Shown here: positions 29,703 through 38,302 of the stretch, piece after piece
How the letters are laid out: each line of letters starts with the position of its first letter
How positions within the stretch are numbered: the first letter of the stretch is position 1
DNA from: Burkholderia sp.
Lineage (GTDB): Bacteria; Pseudomonadota; Gammaproteobacteria; Burkholderiales; Burkholderiaceae
DNA length: 64,000 nt
NCBI GenBank assembly: GCA_040954445.1
Contig: CP144361.1
Span: forward strand, 1,612,001 to 1,676,000
Direction of reading: 5' to 3'
Program-made: the position numbers and the translations under genes
Notes under the pieces: generated by a model
What the model was told of the DNA's origin: nothing
What the model saw: the letters and a program-made list of their open reading frames with translations, nothing else
The model's database searches: none

Positions 29703-29883
29703 TCAACGCTGAAAGTAGCACCTCCGCGCACCCAGCAAGTTTTGCGCAGCACGACCTCCAGTGCTGTCGCCGCGCGGCGCGCGGCCCAGGGGGTCGGCCA
29801 CGGCCTCGCGCATGAGTCAGCTGGGCGGAACGACGCTGCACCACGCGCTAGTGCACGTCGGTCGCGTCGAAGCGCAACTGTAT
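29703..29883 (-). pseudogene. ubiC: probable ubiC pseudogene (chorismate--pyruvate lyase)
   Basis: Directly after the htpG stop on the same strand, reading from 29883: ATA CAG then LRFDATDVH, TAG, then RVVQRRSAQLTH. A second frame gives REAVADPLGRA, and a third gives EVLLSALTK following TGCTGGGTGCGC (CWVR). UbiC proteins start M-x-x-RFD-x-x-D-x-HW-R and later carry VR-E-x-V-AxP and a WVREV-LLS motif, which these pieces match in order. The ATG has become ATA, the HW tryptophan codon has become a stop, and the middle is deleted. UbiC makes 4-hydroxybenzoate for ubiquinone. Identification is by motif memory and htpG adjacency, so moderate only. Confidence 0.5.
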
Positions 29884-29885
29884 GT

Positions 29886-31784
29886 TTACACGGCGCGCGA
29901 CAGCAGCAGCGCGTTGGTGCGCTTGACGAAAGCGGCTGGGTCTTCCAGCGCGCCACCCTCAGCCAGCAGTGCCTGGTCGAGCAGTAGGTGGCACCAGTCA
30001 GCGAAATCGGTGCCTTCGGGCTGCAGCTGCTTGATCAGTGGATGCTCAGAGTTGATCTCGAGAATCGGCTTCATCGCTGGTGCCTGCTGCCCGGCAGCCT
30101 TCAGCATACGCTGCAGGTAGCCGCTCATGTCGTTGTCGTCGGCCACCAGGCAGGACGGCGAATTGGTCAGGCGGAAGGTCACGCGCACTTCCTTGACCTT
30201 GTCGCCGAGTGTTTCCTTGATCTTCTCTACCACCGGCTTCATCGCCTCGCCAGTTTCTTCCTGAGCCTTCTTCTCTTCGTCGTCGAGGGCACCGAGATCG
30301 AGATCGCCACGCGCCACGCTGGTCATCGGCTTGCCGTCGAACTCGTTCAGATAGGACAGCATCCATTCGTCGATGCGGTCGGTCAGCAGCAGCACCTCGA
30401 CGCCCTTCTTGCGAAACACCTCGAGGTGCGGGCTGTGAGTGGCGGCCAGCCAGGTATCGGCCGTGACGTAGTAGATCTTACTCTGCTCAGGCTTCATGCG
30501 CGAGACGTAGTCGGCTAGCGATACGTTCTGCTCGGTCGTCTCGCCCTGCGTCGAGGCAAAACGTATCAGCTTGGCGACGCGCTCGCGGTTGACGTTGTCC
30601 TCGCCGACGCCCTCCTTCAGTACCTGGCCGAACTCGGTCCAGAAGGTCTTGTACTTGTCTCTGCCAGCATCGTCCTCCGCGTTCGCGAGTTCCTCCAACA
30701 TCGACAGCGTGCGCTTGGTCACGCCGTCGCGGATGGTGCGCACGTCACGGCTTTCCTGCAGGATTTCCCGTGACACGTTGAGCGGCAGGTCCGCCGAGTC
30801 GACGATGCCCTGCAGGAAGCGCAGGTATTGCGGCAGCAACTGCTCGGCGTCGTCCATGATGAACACGCGCTTCACGTACAGCTTCAGACCGCCTCGATAG
30901 TCGCGGTTCCACATGTCAAAGGGCGCGTGCGCCGGCACGTAGAGCAGCTGCGTGTATTCGCTACGGCCCTCAACGTGGTTGTGGGTCCAGGCCAGCGGGT
31001 CCTGGTGGTCGTGTGCGACGTGCTGGTAGAATTGCTTGTATTGCTCGTCGCTGATGTCTTGTTTGGAGCGAGTCCAGAGCGCGCTGGCCTGGTTGATGGT
31101 CTCGTCCTCATCCTGCTCGACCATCTCACCTTTTTCTTGGTTCCACTTTTCCGCCTTCATTAGGATCGGCAGGCCGACATGGTCCGAGTACTGCCGAATA
31201 ATGGACTTGAGCTTGTAGGAGGACAGCAGCTCGTCTTCGCCCTCGCGTAGGTGCAGGGTGATGGTGGTGCCGCGCTGGGCACGCTCGATCGTGTCGACTG
31301 TGAAGTCGCCCTCGCCCGCGCTTTCCCAGCGCACGCCTTCCGAAGCTGGCGCACCGGCGCGGCGCGTCTCGAACGTGATGCGATCGGCGACGATGAAACC
31401 TGAGTAAAAGCCGACGCCGAACTGCCCGATCAGCGCAGCGTCGCGCTGCTGGTCGCCAGAGAGTTTCGAAAAGAATTCTTTGGTACCCGAGCGTGCGATG
31501 GTGCCCAGGTTGGCGATCGCCTCGTCGCGACTCATACCAATGCCATTGTCGTCGATCGTGAGGGTGCGCGCGGTTTTGTCGTAGCCGATGCGGATCCGCA
31601 GGTTCGGATCGTTATCGTAGAGAGTGCCGTTCCCCAGCGCCTCGAAACGGAGCTTGTCGGCCGCGTCGACCGCGTTCGACACCAGTTCGCGAAGGAAGAT
31701 TTCCTTGTTGCTGTACAGCGAATGGATCATCAGATGGAGGAGCTGTTTGACTTCCGCCTGGAAGCTCATCGTTTCATGTGCCAT
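29886..31784 (-). CDS. htpG: molecular chaperone HtpG (Hsp90)
   Basis: HtpG is the bacterial Hsp90, an ATP-dependent chaperone acting late in folding of client proteins. The 632-residue protein starts [20 protein letters not shown]. It shows the GHKL ATPase features: [42 protein letters not shown] and [10 protein letters not shown]; the middle-domain [20 protein letters not shown] follows, and the dimerisation domain ends in LLLSRAV. The start at 31784 has AGGA eight bases upstream; a longer frame to 31925 is an overextension. A sigma-32-type promoter lies 115 bp upstream. Confidence 0.96.
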   Translation of the reverse strand: MAHETMSFQAEVKQLLHLMIHSLYSNKEIFLRELVSNAVDAADKLRFEALGNGTLYDNDPNLRIRIGYDKTARTLTIDDNGIGMSRDEAIANLGTIARSGTKEFFSKLSGDQQRDAALIGQFGVGFYSGFIVADRITFETRRAGAPASEGVRWESAGEGDFTVDTIERAQRGTTITLHLREGEDELLSSYKLKSIIRQYSDHVGLPILMKAEKWNQEKGEMVEQDEDETINQASALWTRSKQDISDEQYKQFYQHVAHDHQDPLAWTHNHVEGRSEYTQLLYVPAHAPFDMWNRDYRGGLKLYVKRVFIMDDAEQLLPQYLRFLQGIVDSADLPLNVSREILQESRDVRTIRDGVTKRTLSMLEELANAEDDAGRDKYKTFWTEFGQVLKEGVGEDNVNRERVAKLIRFASTQGETTEQNVSLADYVSRMKPEQSKIYYVTADTWLAATHSPHLEVFRKKGVEVLLLTDRIDEWMLSYLNEFDGKPMTSVARGDLDLGALDDEEKKAQEETGEAMKPVVEKIKETLGDKVKEVRVTFRLTNSPSCLVADDNDMSGYLQRMLKAAGQQAPAMKPILEINSEHPLIKQLQPEGTDFADWCHLLLDQALLAEGGALEDPAAFVKRTNALLLSRAV

Positions 31785-31898
31785 TGCGTTTTCCTGTAGC
31801 CAAAGAGGATAAATGAGAGAAGGGATCCGGCCTGACCCGGCAGAGCACTCGCCCCAAGGCGTGGCCGGATCGGTCCCGGATCGTGTCTTCGGGCACAG

Positions 31899-31926
31899 AA
31901 ATGGAGTCGGCGGAGAGAATTTCAAG
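31899..31926 (-). promoter_or_regulatory. sigma-32 (heat-shock) promoter of htpG
   Basis: On the minus strand CTTGAAA (31926-31920) and CTCCATTT (31906-31899) are separated by 13 bp, close to the RpoH consensus CTTGAAA-N11-16-CCCCATNT. The 300 bp between htpG and the next IS (31785-32094) hold no gene. Confidence 0.75.
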
Positions 31927-32094
31927 ACCCCGGGCGAAATGAAGTTCCTCGCTCCAAGGAGTGAGGAATTAACCCCAAAAAAATCAAATGCAAAAGTGAA
32001 CGAATCACCCCCGGTTTCTCGGAGACTGTTTTGTTTGAGTCAGGCCGACTTCGTGATCTTGCAATTAAAAAATTGTCCCATCATGTGATGGGCA

Positions 32095-32491
32095 GGCGTT
32101 GTTGCATAAATCGAGCATGAGGACGCAATGGCATCGACGGGCATAAGGCGATACGAACGGATTGCGGACGAGCGAGGTCCGCCATGCGGTTGATGACGCC
32201 GACTCGCAGGTGACCTCGGTCGCCTGCGCGTCGATGTGATGCGCCCAGAGACAGTTGCCGGTGAGGGTCTTGAACCGATACATCGCATTCTCGGCAAGCG
32301 ATCGCCGGTGGTAGCCACTGTCTTGCTTCCATTCTCGATGACCGTCACGGGCAATTGCATCAATCGCCCCATTACGCCACGCCGCACCGGGCATATCCGC
32401 TGGCCAATGAGCGGCACCCTCGCGTAGCGGAATCGAAGGAATAGCACTGCGTGCAGCAATGGCCGCATGGCATGGCTTGGTGTCGTAGGCG
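32095..32491 (-). mobile_element. IS903-type fragment (3' end, minus)
   Basis: The left terminal repeat and about 390 bp of transposase 3' region, including ENAMYRFK and the PSIPPREG region with a stop (TAG/CTA) at the RVPLI position. It ends abruptly at about 32491, 21 bp from the adenosyltransferase gene. A scrap of IS630-type end (TTGTCCCATCATGTGATGGG) precedes it at 32073-32092. Confidence 0.82.
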
Positions 32492-32511
32492 GCGTTGGCG
32501 TGCCGCGCTCC

Positions 32512-33063
32512 TCACTCGAGCCGCCGGTCGCGCTCCCAGAGCACGTCGCTGCCGCCCGCCGCGTGGCTCAGCACACGCGCCAGCACAAACAGCAGGTCGG
32601 AAAGCCGGTTCACGTAGCGGCAAGGCGTGGCCGCGACCTCACCGACGGCGAGCGAGACAATCGAACGCTCGGCGCGCCGACAGACGGTGCGGCAGACATG
32701 CGCGAGTGCGACCGGACGCGAACCACCCGGCAGGGTGAACTCCTTGAGCGGTGGCAATTGCGCGTTATAGTGTGCCAGCCAGTCATCCAGCCGGGCTAGA
32801 TACGCGTCGTTCATTGCCACATACCCTGGGATACAGAGTTCACCGCCTAGGTCGAATAGGTCGTGCTGGATCGTGGCTAGCACTCTGCAAATTTGTTCGG
32901 GTAGCGGCTCGGCCAGCAGCACGCCGAGCTGAGAATTCAGCTCGTCGACATCACCGATCGCCGCGATGCGCGCGTCGTCTTTAGCGACCCGGCTGCCATC
33001 GCCCAGGCCCGTGGTGCCGTCGTCGCCGGTGCGGGTCGCGATCTTGCTCAGGCGGTTGCCCAT
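32512..33063 (-). CDS. cob(I)yrinic acid a,c-diamide / cob(I)alamin adenosyltransferase, PduO type
   Basis: It transfers the adenosyl group of ATP to cob(I)alamin, producing coenzyme B12. The 183-residue protein is a PduO-type trimeric adenosyltransferase: the N-terminal ATP-binding strand SKIATRTGDDGTTGLGDGSR, then GDVDELNSQLG, LFDLGGELC, FTLPGGSRP, and the C-terminal CRTVCRRAERSIVSL and YVNRLSDLLFVLAR. Residue set and length are normal. No ribosome-binding site was fixed, and the 220 bp upstream (33064-33282) show no gene and no recognisable cobalamin riboswitch. IS fragments flank both sides, so expression may be monocistronic. Confidence 0.93.
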   Translation of the reverse strand: MGNRLSKIATRTGDDGTTGLGDGSRVAKDDARIAAIGDVDELNSQLGVLLAEPLPEQICRVLATIQHDLFDLGGELCIPGYVAMNDAYLARLDDWLAHYNAQLPPLKEFTLPGGSRPVALAHVCRTVCRRAERSIVSLAVGEVAATPCRYVNRLSDLLFVLARVLSHAAGGSDVLWERDRRLE

Positions 33064-33282
33064 ATGGTGGTGATCTCGTCGTGTCGGACCGCGCGATACG
33101 AGCGCGGCGATTATGGATGAAGTGGCATCGATCTCTGCTCGGGATCAGCAAGACGGCGCAAGCTACGCCCCCCGCGGGGCGACGGCGTGACCGCAACATG
33201 TCGGGATGATCCCAGCATAAATGCCCGTGCACGTAGTGCCGACTGTGCAACTTTTTTATAAAGTTAGGTTGGCAATTCGGCG

Positions 33283-33594
33283 TTTTTGCATAAATCGAGC
33301 GTACGCCATGGCATCTACGGGGCGTTGTTGCATAAATCGAACGTGAGGACGCCATGGCATCGGACGGGCATAATTCAGGCGATACGAACGGATTGCGGAC
33401 GAGCGAGGTCCGCCATGCGGTTGATGACACCGACGCGAACGGCGACCTCAGTCGCCTGCGCGGCGATGTGACGCGCCCAGAGACAGTTGCCGGTGAGGGT
33501 CTTGAACCGATACATCGCATTCTCGGCAAGCGATCGCCGGTGGTAGCCACCTGTCTTGCTTCCATTCTCGACGACCGTCACTGGCAAGTGTATA
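33283..33594 (-). mobile_element. two adjoining IS903-type 3'-end fragments
   Basis: A 40-bp end fragment (GGCGTTTTTGCATAAATC) is followed at 33322 by a canonical terminal repeat and about 270 bp of transposase C-terminal codons (ENAMYRFKTLTGNCLWARHI region), ending just beside the dsbD stop codon. Confidence 0.82.
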
Positions 33595-33596
33595 AA

Positions 33597-35582
33597 TCAA
33601 GCCGAAGGCGTGGCTGCCGGTGCTCCGGCGCGATCGAGGCTGCGAAGAAAACGATCGGCTGTCTGGTAGCCCACCACGCGGCCCAGCTCATGGCCATCCG
33701 AGCCGAACACGATGATGCCAGGCGGCCCGAACAACCCGAAGCGCTTGAGCAGCGCCTGGTCGTTGGCATTGTCTGCGGTTACCTCGGCACGTACTAAGTA
33801 CAGCTGGCCGAGACGCGCCTGCACGCGCGGGTCGGTAAAGGTCAGGTGCTCCATCTCTTTGCAGGACACGCACCAGTCGGCGTAGAAATCGAGCATCACG
33901 GGCCAGGCGGTCTTGATCACCTGGTCGAGCTCTGCGTTGGAGCGAACCGGCTCGAAAGCCGGACCTTCGGACACACTGGCGCTGCTGGCCGGGCTTACTG
34001 CCGCTCCGCGTCCGGAGAACACCGACAGGGGGCGCAGCGGATCGGTCGAGCCGGCTGCGAGGCCGGCCAGCAGCATGGCGGCCCAGATCGCAAAGGCCGC
34101 GCCGATGCCGCTTCCCAGGCGGTGCCAGATCGAGGCACCGACCGAGTGCGGCGTGAACAGACCGGTGGCCGCTGCGGCGATCAGGAGCCAGAGCGCTGCC
34201 AGGCCGCTCTGCCAAAACACGCCGAGTACCGGCCAGACGATCCACAACGCAGCCGCCAGCAACATCACACCGAAGAACACCTTGACGCCATCCATCCAGG
34301 CACCCGCACGCGGCAGTAGAATACCGGCACCGAGGCCCATGATCAGCAGCGGAACGCCCAGGCCGATCCCCATCGCGAATAGCGCGGCACCGCCGAGCAG
34401 CGAGTTGCCGGTATGCGCGATGAAAGCCAGCACGGAAAACAGGGGAGCCGTCATGCAGGCACCGACCACCAGCGCCGACAGCGCGCCCATGGTGGTCGCT
34501 GCCAGGAAGCGACCGCCCGAGCGCCGGCTCGATGCCTGCGCGACACCCTCCTGCCAGCACTGCGGCAGCGAAATGTCCATGCCGCCGATCAGGGTCAGCG
34601 CGAATACGGTCAGCAGCAGGCCGAAGGCGCCGAGTATCCACGGATTCTGCAGCCAGGCACCGAGGCTTTGGCCGACCAACGCGGCTGCGATACCGAGCAC
34701 CGTGTAAACCAGAGCCATGCCCACCACGTAAGTTAGCGACAGCAGGGAGCTGCGTGCACGCGTCGTCTGGGTGCCCTCGCCGATAATGATCGCCGACAGG
34801 ATCGGGATCATCGGGTAGGAGCAGGGCAGCAGGCTCAGCACCATACCGACCACGAAGAATAGGGCGATAATGGTTAGGAAGCCATGGCCTTCCAGTAGCG
34901 ATTGCGCATAGTCGACGCTGGTCACGCGGTCGTACCAGCTGCCGTCGAAATGCGGTGCCGGAGTAGGTGAGGGAGTGGCGACCAGGTCCGGTGATGGCGA
35001 GTCTGCGCCGGCTACGGGCGCAGGCGGTATGGGCAAGGCTCGCGTGGCTGATTGCGGTCGCGCCGTCGGGGTTGACGACGCCACGTTCGACGCGGCGGCC
35101 ACTTTGAGCGCTGCGCCGTTGACATGCACGACGTGCTCGGCTGGTGGATAGCAAATCCCGCCGTCTGCGCAGCCCTGGGACGTGACCGACAGATCGAACG
35201 CCCCGCTCGTCTTGGCGAGCGGCACGTGGATCGTTACCTTGCCCCGGTAGGTCTCGACGTTCTTAGCGAAGGCCTCGTCGTACTTCACGTGGCCGACCGG
35301 CAATTGCGCCTCGCTGAGCGTCGCGTTACCTCTCTTTACTGTAAAAGTGAAGCGCTCGCGGTACATGTAGTAGCCGTTAGCGATCTTGAAGTGGACGTTG
35401 ACCTGCCCTGGTGCCTCGCTCGAGCTGAAGCGGAACGCGACCGAGGGATCGAGGAAATCGTCGTCAGCGCGCGCGGTCGACGAGATTCCGAACAACGATG
35501 AGGCGAAGAGCACCAGGCAAAAGAGCAGCAAACGCAGGTCGGCAGCCGTGGAGAATTGGCGATCAGACAGGCATTGTTGCAT
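33597..35582 (-). CDS. dsbD: thiol:disulfide interchange protein DsbD, start codon supplied by an IS
   Basis: DsbD carries electrons from cytosolic thioredoxin across the inner membrane to periplasmic DsbC/DsbE-type partners. Domains in order: signal peptide (LLLFCLVLFASSLF...ARA), periplasmic immunoglobulin-like alpha domain with the redox pair in SQGCADGGICYPP, eight membrane helices with LLPCSYPM and VVGACMTAP cysteines, and the periplasmic thioredoxin-like gamma domain with WCVSCK. The native start (ATG TCT GAT CGC, MSDRQF) overlapped the cutA stop. The IS at 35570 separated the A from its TG, but the IS end reads ATG CAA CAA TGC into the same frame, giving MQQCLSDRQF. A longer frame from 35810 inside the IS also exists. 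No ribosome-binding site is evident before the new ATG, so expression is uncertain. Confidence 0.9.
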   Translation of the reverse strand: MQQCLSDRQFSTAADLRLLLFCLVLFASSLFGISSTARADDDFLDPSVAFRFSSSEAPGQVNVHFKIANGYYMYRERFTFTVKRGNATLSEAQLPVGHVKYDEAFAKNVETYRGKVTIHVPLAKTSGAFDLSVTSQGCADGGICYPPAEHVVHVNGAALKVAAASNVASSTPTARPQSATRALPIPPAPVAGADSPSPDLVATPSPTPAPHFDGSWYDRVTSVDYAQSLLEGHGFLTIIALFFVVGMVLSLLPCSYPMIPILSAIIIGEGTQTTRARSSLLSLTYVVGMALVYTVLGIAAALVGQSLGAWLQNPWILGAFGLLLTVFALTLIGGMDISLPQCWQEGVAQASSRRSGGRFLAATTMGALSALVVGACMTAPLFSVLAFIAHTGNSLLGGAALFAMGIGLGVPLLIMGLGAGILLPRAGAWMDGVKVFFGVMLLAAALWIVWPVLGVFWQSGLAALWLLIAAAATGLFTPHSVGASIWHRLGSGIGAAFAIWAAMLLAGLAAGSTDPLRPLSVFSGRGAAVSPASSASVSEGPAFEPVRSNAELDQVIKTAWPVMLDFYADWCVSCKEMEHLTFTDPRVQARLGQLYLVRAEVTADNANDQALLKRFGLFGPPGIIVFGSDGHELGRVVGYQTADRFLRSLDRAGAPAATPSA

Positions 35583-36690
35583 AAATCGAGTGTGAGGACG
35601 CAATAGCATCGACGGGATAATCAGGCGATACGAACGGATTGCGGACGAGCGAGGTCTGCCATACGGTTGATGACGCCGACGCGAACGGAGACCTCGGTCG
35701 CCTGTGAGTCGATGTGGCGCGCCCAGAGACAGTTGCCGGTGAAGGTCTTGAACCGATACATCGCATTCTCTGCAAGCGATCGCCGGTGGTAACCACTGTC
35801 TTGCTTCCATTCTCGACGACCGTCACGGGCAATTGCATCAACCGCGCCATTACGCCACGCCGCACCGGGCATATCCGCTGGCCAATGAACGGCACCCTCG
35901 CGTGGCGGAATCGAAGGAATAGCACTGCATGCAGCAATGGCCGCATGGCATGGCTTGGTGTCGTAGGCACCGTCACCGCTGATGAGATCGATTTGTTCTT
36001 CTCGTGGAATCTGGTCGAGCAACTTGGCCAGGGCGTCACCGTCAGGCACATTCTGATGCGTCATTAGCGCGGCATGCACTTGACCCGTATTCGCATTGAG
36101 CGCGAGATGGACTTTACGCCACGTGCGCCGCTTCGAGTAGCCGTGCTGGCGCACCTTCCATTCACTTTCGCCATAGACCTTCAGACCGGTGCTGTCGACA
36201 ACTCGATAAATCGGTTCATTGTCATGAAGGATCGGCAGTTCGACATCAAGCGTTTTTTCCCGGCGACAGAGCGTGGTGTAATTCGGCACCGGCAAGCTCG
36301 GGAAGGCCAGATCGCGCAGACTTTGGGTGAAACCTTGCAGGGCGCGCAACGTCCGTCGATAGCCGGTCTTCACGCCAAGTAATGCCTGAATCAGCGTATC
36401 ACCGTATAGAAACGGGCGACCACGTGTGGGTATGGCATCGGGTATCCTGGCAAGGACGGCTTCATCTATCCATATTGTTATGTTCCCCCGGTTGATCAAC
36501 CCTTCATGATAGGCCACCCAATTCCTGACACGGTAGCGTGCCTTCGGCTCACCTGTCTTGTGTATGTCCTTGCGCATTTTCTGGGCAAAAATTAGGCAGT
36601 GACTCTGGAATCTGACTTGATAGGGGGGGTGGCCCCGCGACCGTTGCGCGTAAACGTCAACGGATCTCGCTCGATTTATGCAACAACGCC
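35570..36690 (-). mobile_element. IS903-type element splitting cutA and dsbD
   Basis: 1121 bp, left repeat slightly diverged (GGCATTGTTGCATAAATC), right repeat canonical, exact 9-bp duplication GATCAGACA at 35561-35569 and 36691-36699. The transposase is complete. Confidence 0.96.
35621..36577 (-). CDS. IS903-group transposase, complete reading frame
   Basis: 318 residues from MRKDIHKTGEPKARYRVRNW to PQSVRIA with the DDE residues in RVVDSTGLKVYGESEWK, LISGDGAYDTK and SLAENAMYRFK. It differs from the 24653 copy at many residues (for example YHEGLINRGNI, TGYRRTLRAL), so it belongs to an older subgroup. It is probably translatable. Confidence 0.92.
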   Translation of the reverse strand: MRKDIHKTGEPKARYRVRNWVAYHEGLINRGNITIWIDEAVLARIPDAIPTRGRPFLYGDTLIQALLGVKTGYRRTLRALQGFTQSLRDLAFPSLPVPNYTTLCRREKTLDVELPILHDNEPIYRVVDSTGLKVYGESEWKVRQHGYSKRRTWRKVHLALNANTGQVHAALMTHQNVPDGDALAKLLDQIPREEQIDLISGDGAYDTKPCHAAIAACSAIPSIPPREGAVHWPADMPGAAWRNGAVDAIARDGRREWKQDSGYHRRSLAENAMYRFKTFTGNCLWARHIDSQATEVSVRVGVINRMADLARPQSVRIA

Positions 36691-36692
36691 GA

Positions 36693-37019
36693 TCAGACAT
36701 GGAATAAGCGTTGGGTTTCGGTTGCCGCCCAAGCGCCGTAAGCATCGGAGGCGATGGCCTGCCACGAGACGATTTCGGGCGTCTCGTAGGGATGATGGGA
36801 CGCGATAAAGCGCTCGAGTTCGAGCGAGCGCTGGGTGCTCGTCTTGAACAACAACTGGATCTCCTCCGTGGATTCGACCTTGCCCTGCCAGTGGTAGTTC
36901 GAGCGGATCGTGCCGAGTTCCGAAACGCACGCCGCGAGTCGCCCGCTCAGCGCGCCGTCGGCGAGCAGGCGGGCCGTAGCCGAATCAGGTACAGTCGTCA
37001 TCATCAGAACGATTTCCAT
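36693..37019 (-). CDS. cutA: divalent-cation tolerance protein CutA
   Basis: CutA is a small trimeric ferredoxin-fold protein implicated in copper/divalent metal tolerance, of uncertain biochemical role. The 108 residues start MEIVLMMTTVPDSATARLLA and include LAACVSELGTIRSNYHWQGK, VESTEEIQLLFKTS and SHHPYETPEIVSW, the signature region of the family. The second ATG (37019) is used because AGGA is seven bases upstream of it; the ATG at 37025 is too close. The stop codon lies within the 9-bp IS target duplication. The original dsbD ATG overlapped the last codons, implying translational coupling, now broken by the IS. Confidence 0.93.
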   Translation of the reverse strand: MEIVLMMTTVPDSATARLLADGALSGRLAACVSELGTIRSNYHWQGKVESTEEIQLLFKTSTQRSLELERFIASHHPYETPEIVSWQAIASDAYGAWAATETQRLFHV

Positions 37020-37059
37020 TAACATTTCCTATTTCCTGCTGGGACTTGCCGAAACGCTA

Positions 37060-38202
37060 GGCGTTTTTGCATAAACCGAGCGTAAAGATGCAATGGCATC
37101 GACGGGCATAATTTTAGGCGATACGAACGAATTGCAGACGAGTGAAGTCCACCATGCGGTTGATTACATTGACTCGCAGGCGACCGAGGTCGCTTGCGAG
37201 TCAATGTAACACGCCCAGAGAGAGTGGCCGATGAGGGTCTTGAACCGATACATCGCATTTTCGGCAAGCGATCGCCGGTGGTAGCCACTGTCTTGCTTCC
37301 ATTCTCAACGACTGTCACGGGCAATTGCATCAACCACACCATTACGCCACGCCGCATCGGGCATATCCGCTGGCCAATGAGCGGCACCCTCGCGTGGCGG
37401 AATCGAAGGAATAGCACTGCGTGCAGCAATGGCCGCATAGCATGGCTTAGTATCGTAGGCACCGTCACCGCCGATGACATCGATTTGTTCTTCGCGTGGA
37501 ATCTGGTCGAGCAACTTGGCCAGAGCGTTACCGTCAGCCACATTCTGATTCGTCATTAGCGCGGCATGCACTTGACCTGTATTCGCGTTGAGCGCGAGAT
37601 GGACTTTACGCCACGTGCGCCGCTTCGAGTAGCCGTGCTGGCGCACCTTCCATTCACCTTCTCCATAGACCTTCAGACCGGTGCTGTCGACAACTATATG
37701 GATCGGTTCATTGTCACGAAGGATCGGCAGTTCGACATCAAGCGTTTTTGCCCAGCGACAGAGCGTGGTGTAATTCGGCACCGGCAAGCTCGAGAAGGCC
37801 AGATCGCGCAGACTTTGGGTGAAACCTTGCAGGGCGCGCAACGTCAGTCGATAGACGGTCTTCACGCCCCAAGTAATACCTAAATCATCGTATCGCCATA
37901 TAGACACGGGCGACCACATGTGGGTATGGCATCGGGTATTCTGGCAAGGACGGCTTCATCTATCCATATTGTTACGTTCCCCCGGTTGATCAGGCCTTCA
38001 TTATAGGCCGCCCAATTCCTGACACGGTAGCGTGCCTTCGGCTCACCTTTTTGCGTATATCTTTGCGCATTTTCTTGACAAAAATTAGGCAGTTACTCTG
38101 GAACCTGACTTGATAGGAGGCTGGCCCGCGACCGTTGCGCGTAAACGTCAACGGATCTCGCTCGATTTATGCAACAACGCCCTCGATTTATGCAATAACG
38201 CC
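37060..38202 (-). mobile_element. degraded IS903-type copy with doubled right end
   Basis: Left end GGCGTTTTTGCATAAACC, right end canonical at 38181 followed by a second, slightly mutated end (TTTATGCAATAACGCC) to 38202. No target duplication. Confidence 0.85.
37114..38070 (-). pseudogene. IS903-group transposase pseudogene
   Basis: The start MRKDIRKK is frameshifted after eight codons. A further frame change and a TAG lie near 37880 (deletion in the GDTLIQALL region). The segment from LGVKTVYRL to IARDS is clean, including both aspartate motifs. Confidence 0.85.
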
Positions 38203-38265
38203 GAGCAGGCCGCGAGCCTCAAAGAGGCCGGCCTGATCGCAAAAGCGTGTCTAAACAACCGGATC
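38203..38265. mobile_element. scrap of the third, unrecognised IS
   Basis: Reverse-complemented, the stretch reads GGTTGTTTAGACACGCTTTT followed by a piece resembling the transposase C-terminus at 29329 (IRPASLRLAAC versus RQVSLLTLAA). It lies between the IS903-type end and the rne 3' end. Confidence 0.4.
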
Positions 38266-38302
38266 CGCTATAGCCCAGTGCTGGGTGTGGCGATGCGCTC
38301 GC

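Noticed and set aside
33064-33282. Cobalamin riboswitch before the adenosyltransferase
   Set aside because: No B12-box-like conserved core could be found in the upstream 220 bp.
33597-35810. A 737-residue dsbD frame
   Set aside because: The first 76 residues are IS-derived. The IS-end ATG at 35582 is the nearest plausible start, though use of the longer frame cannot be excluded.
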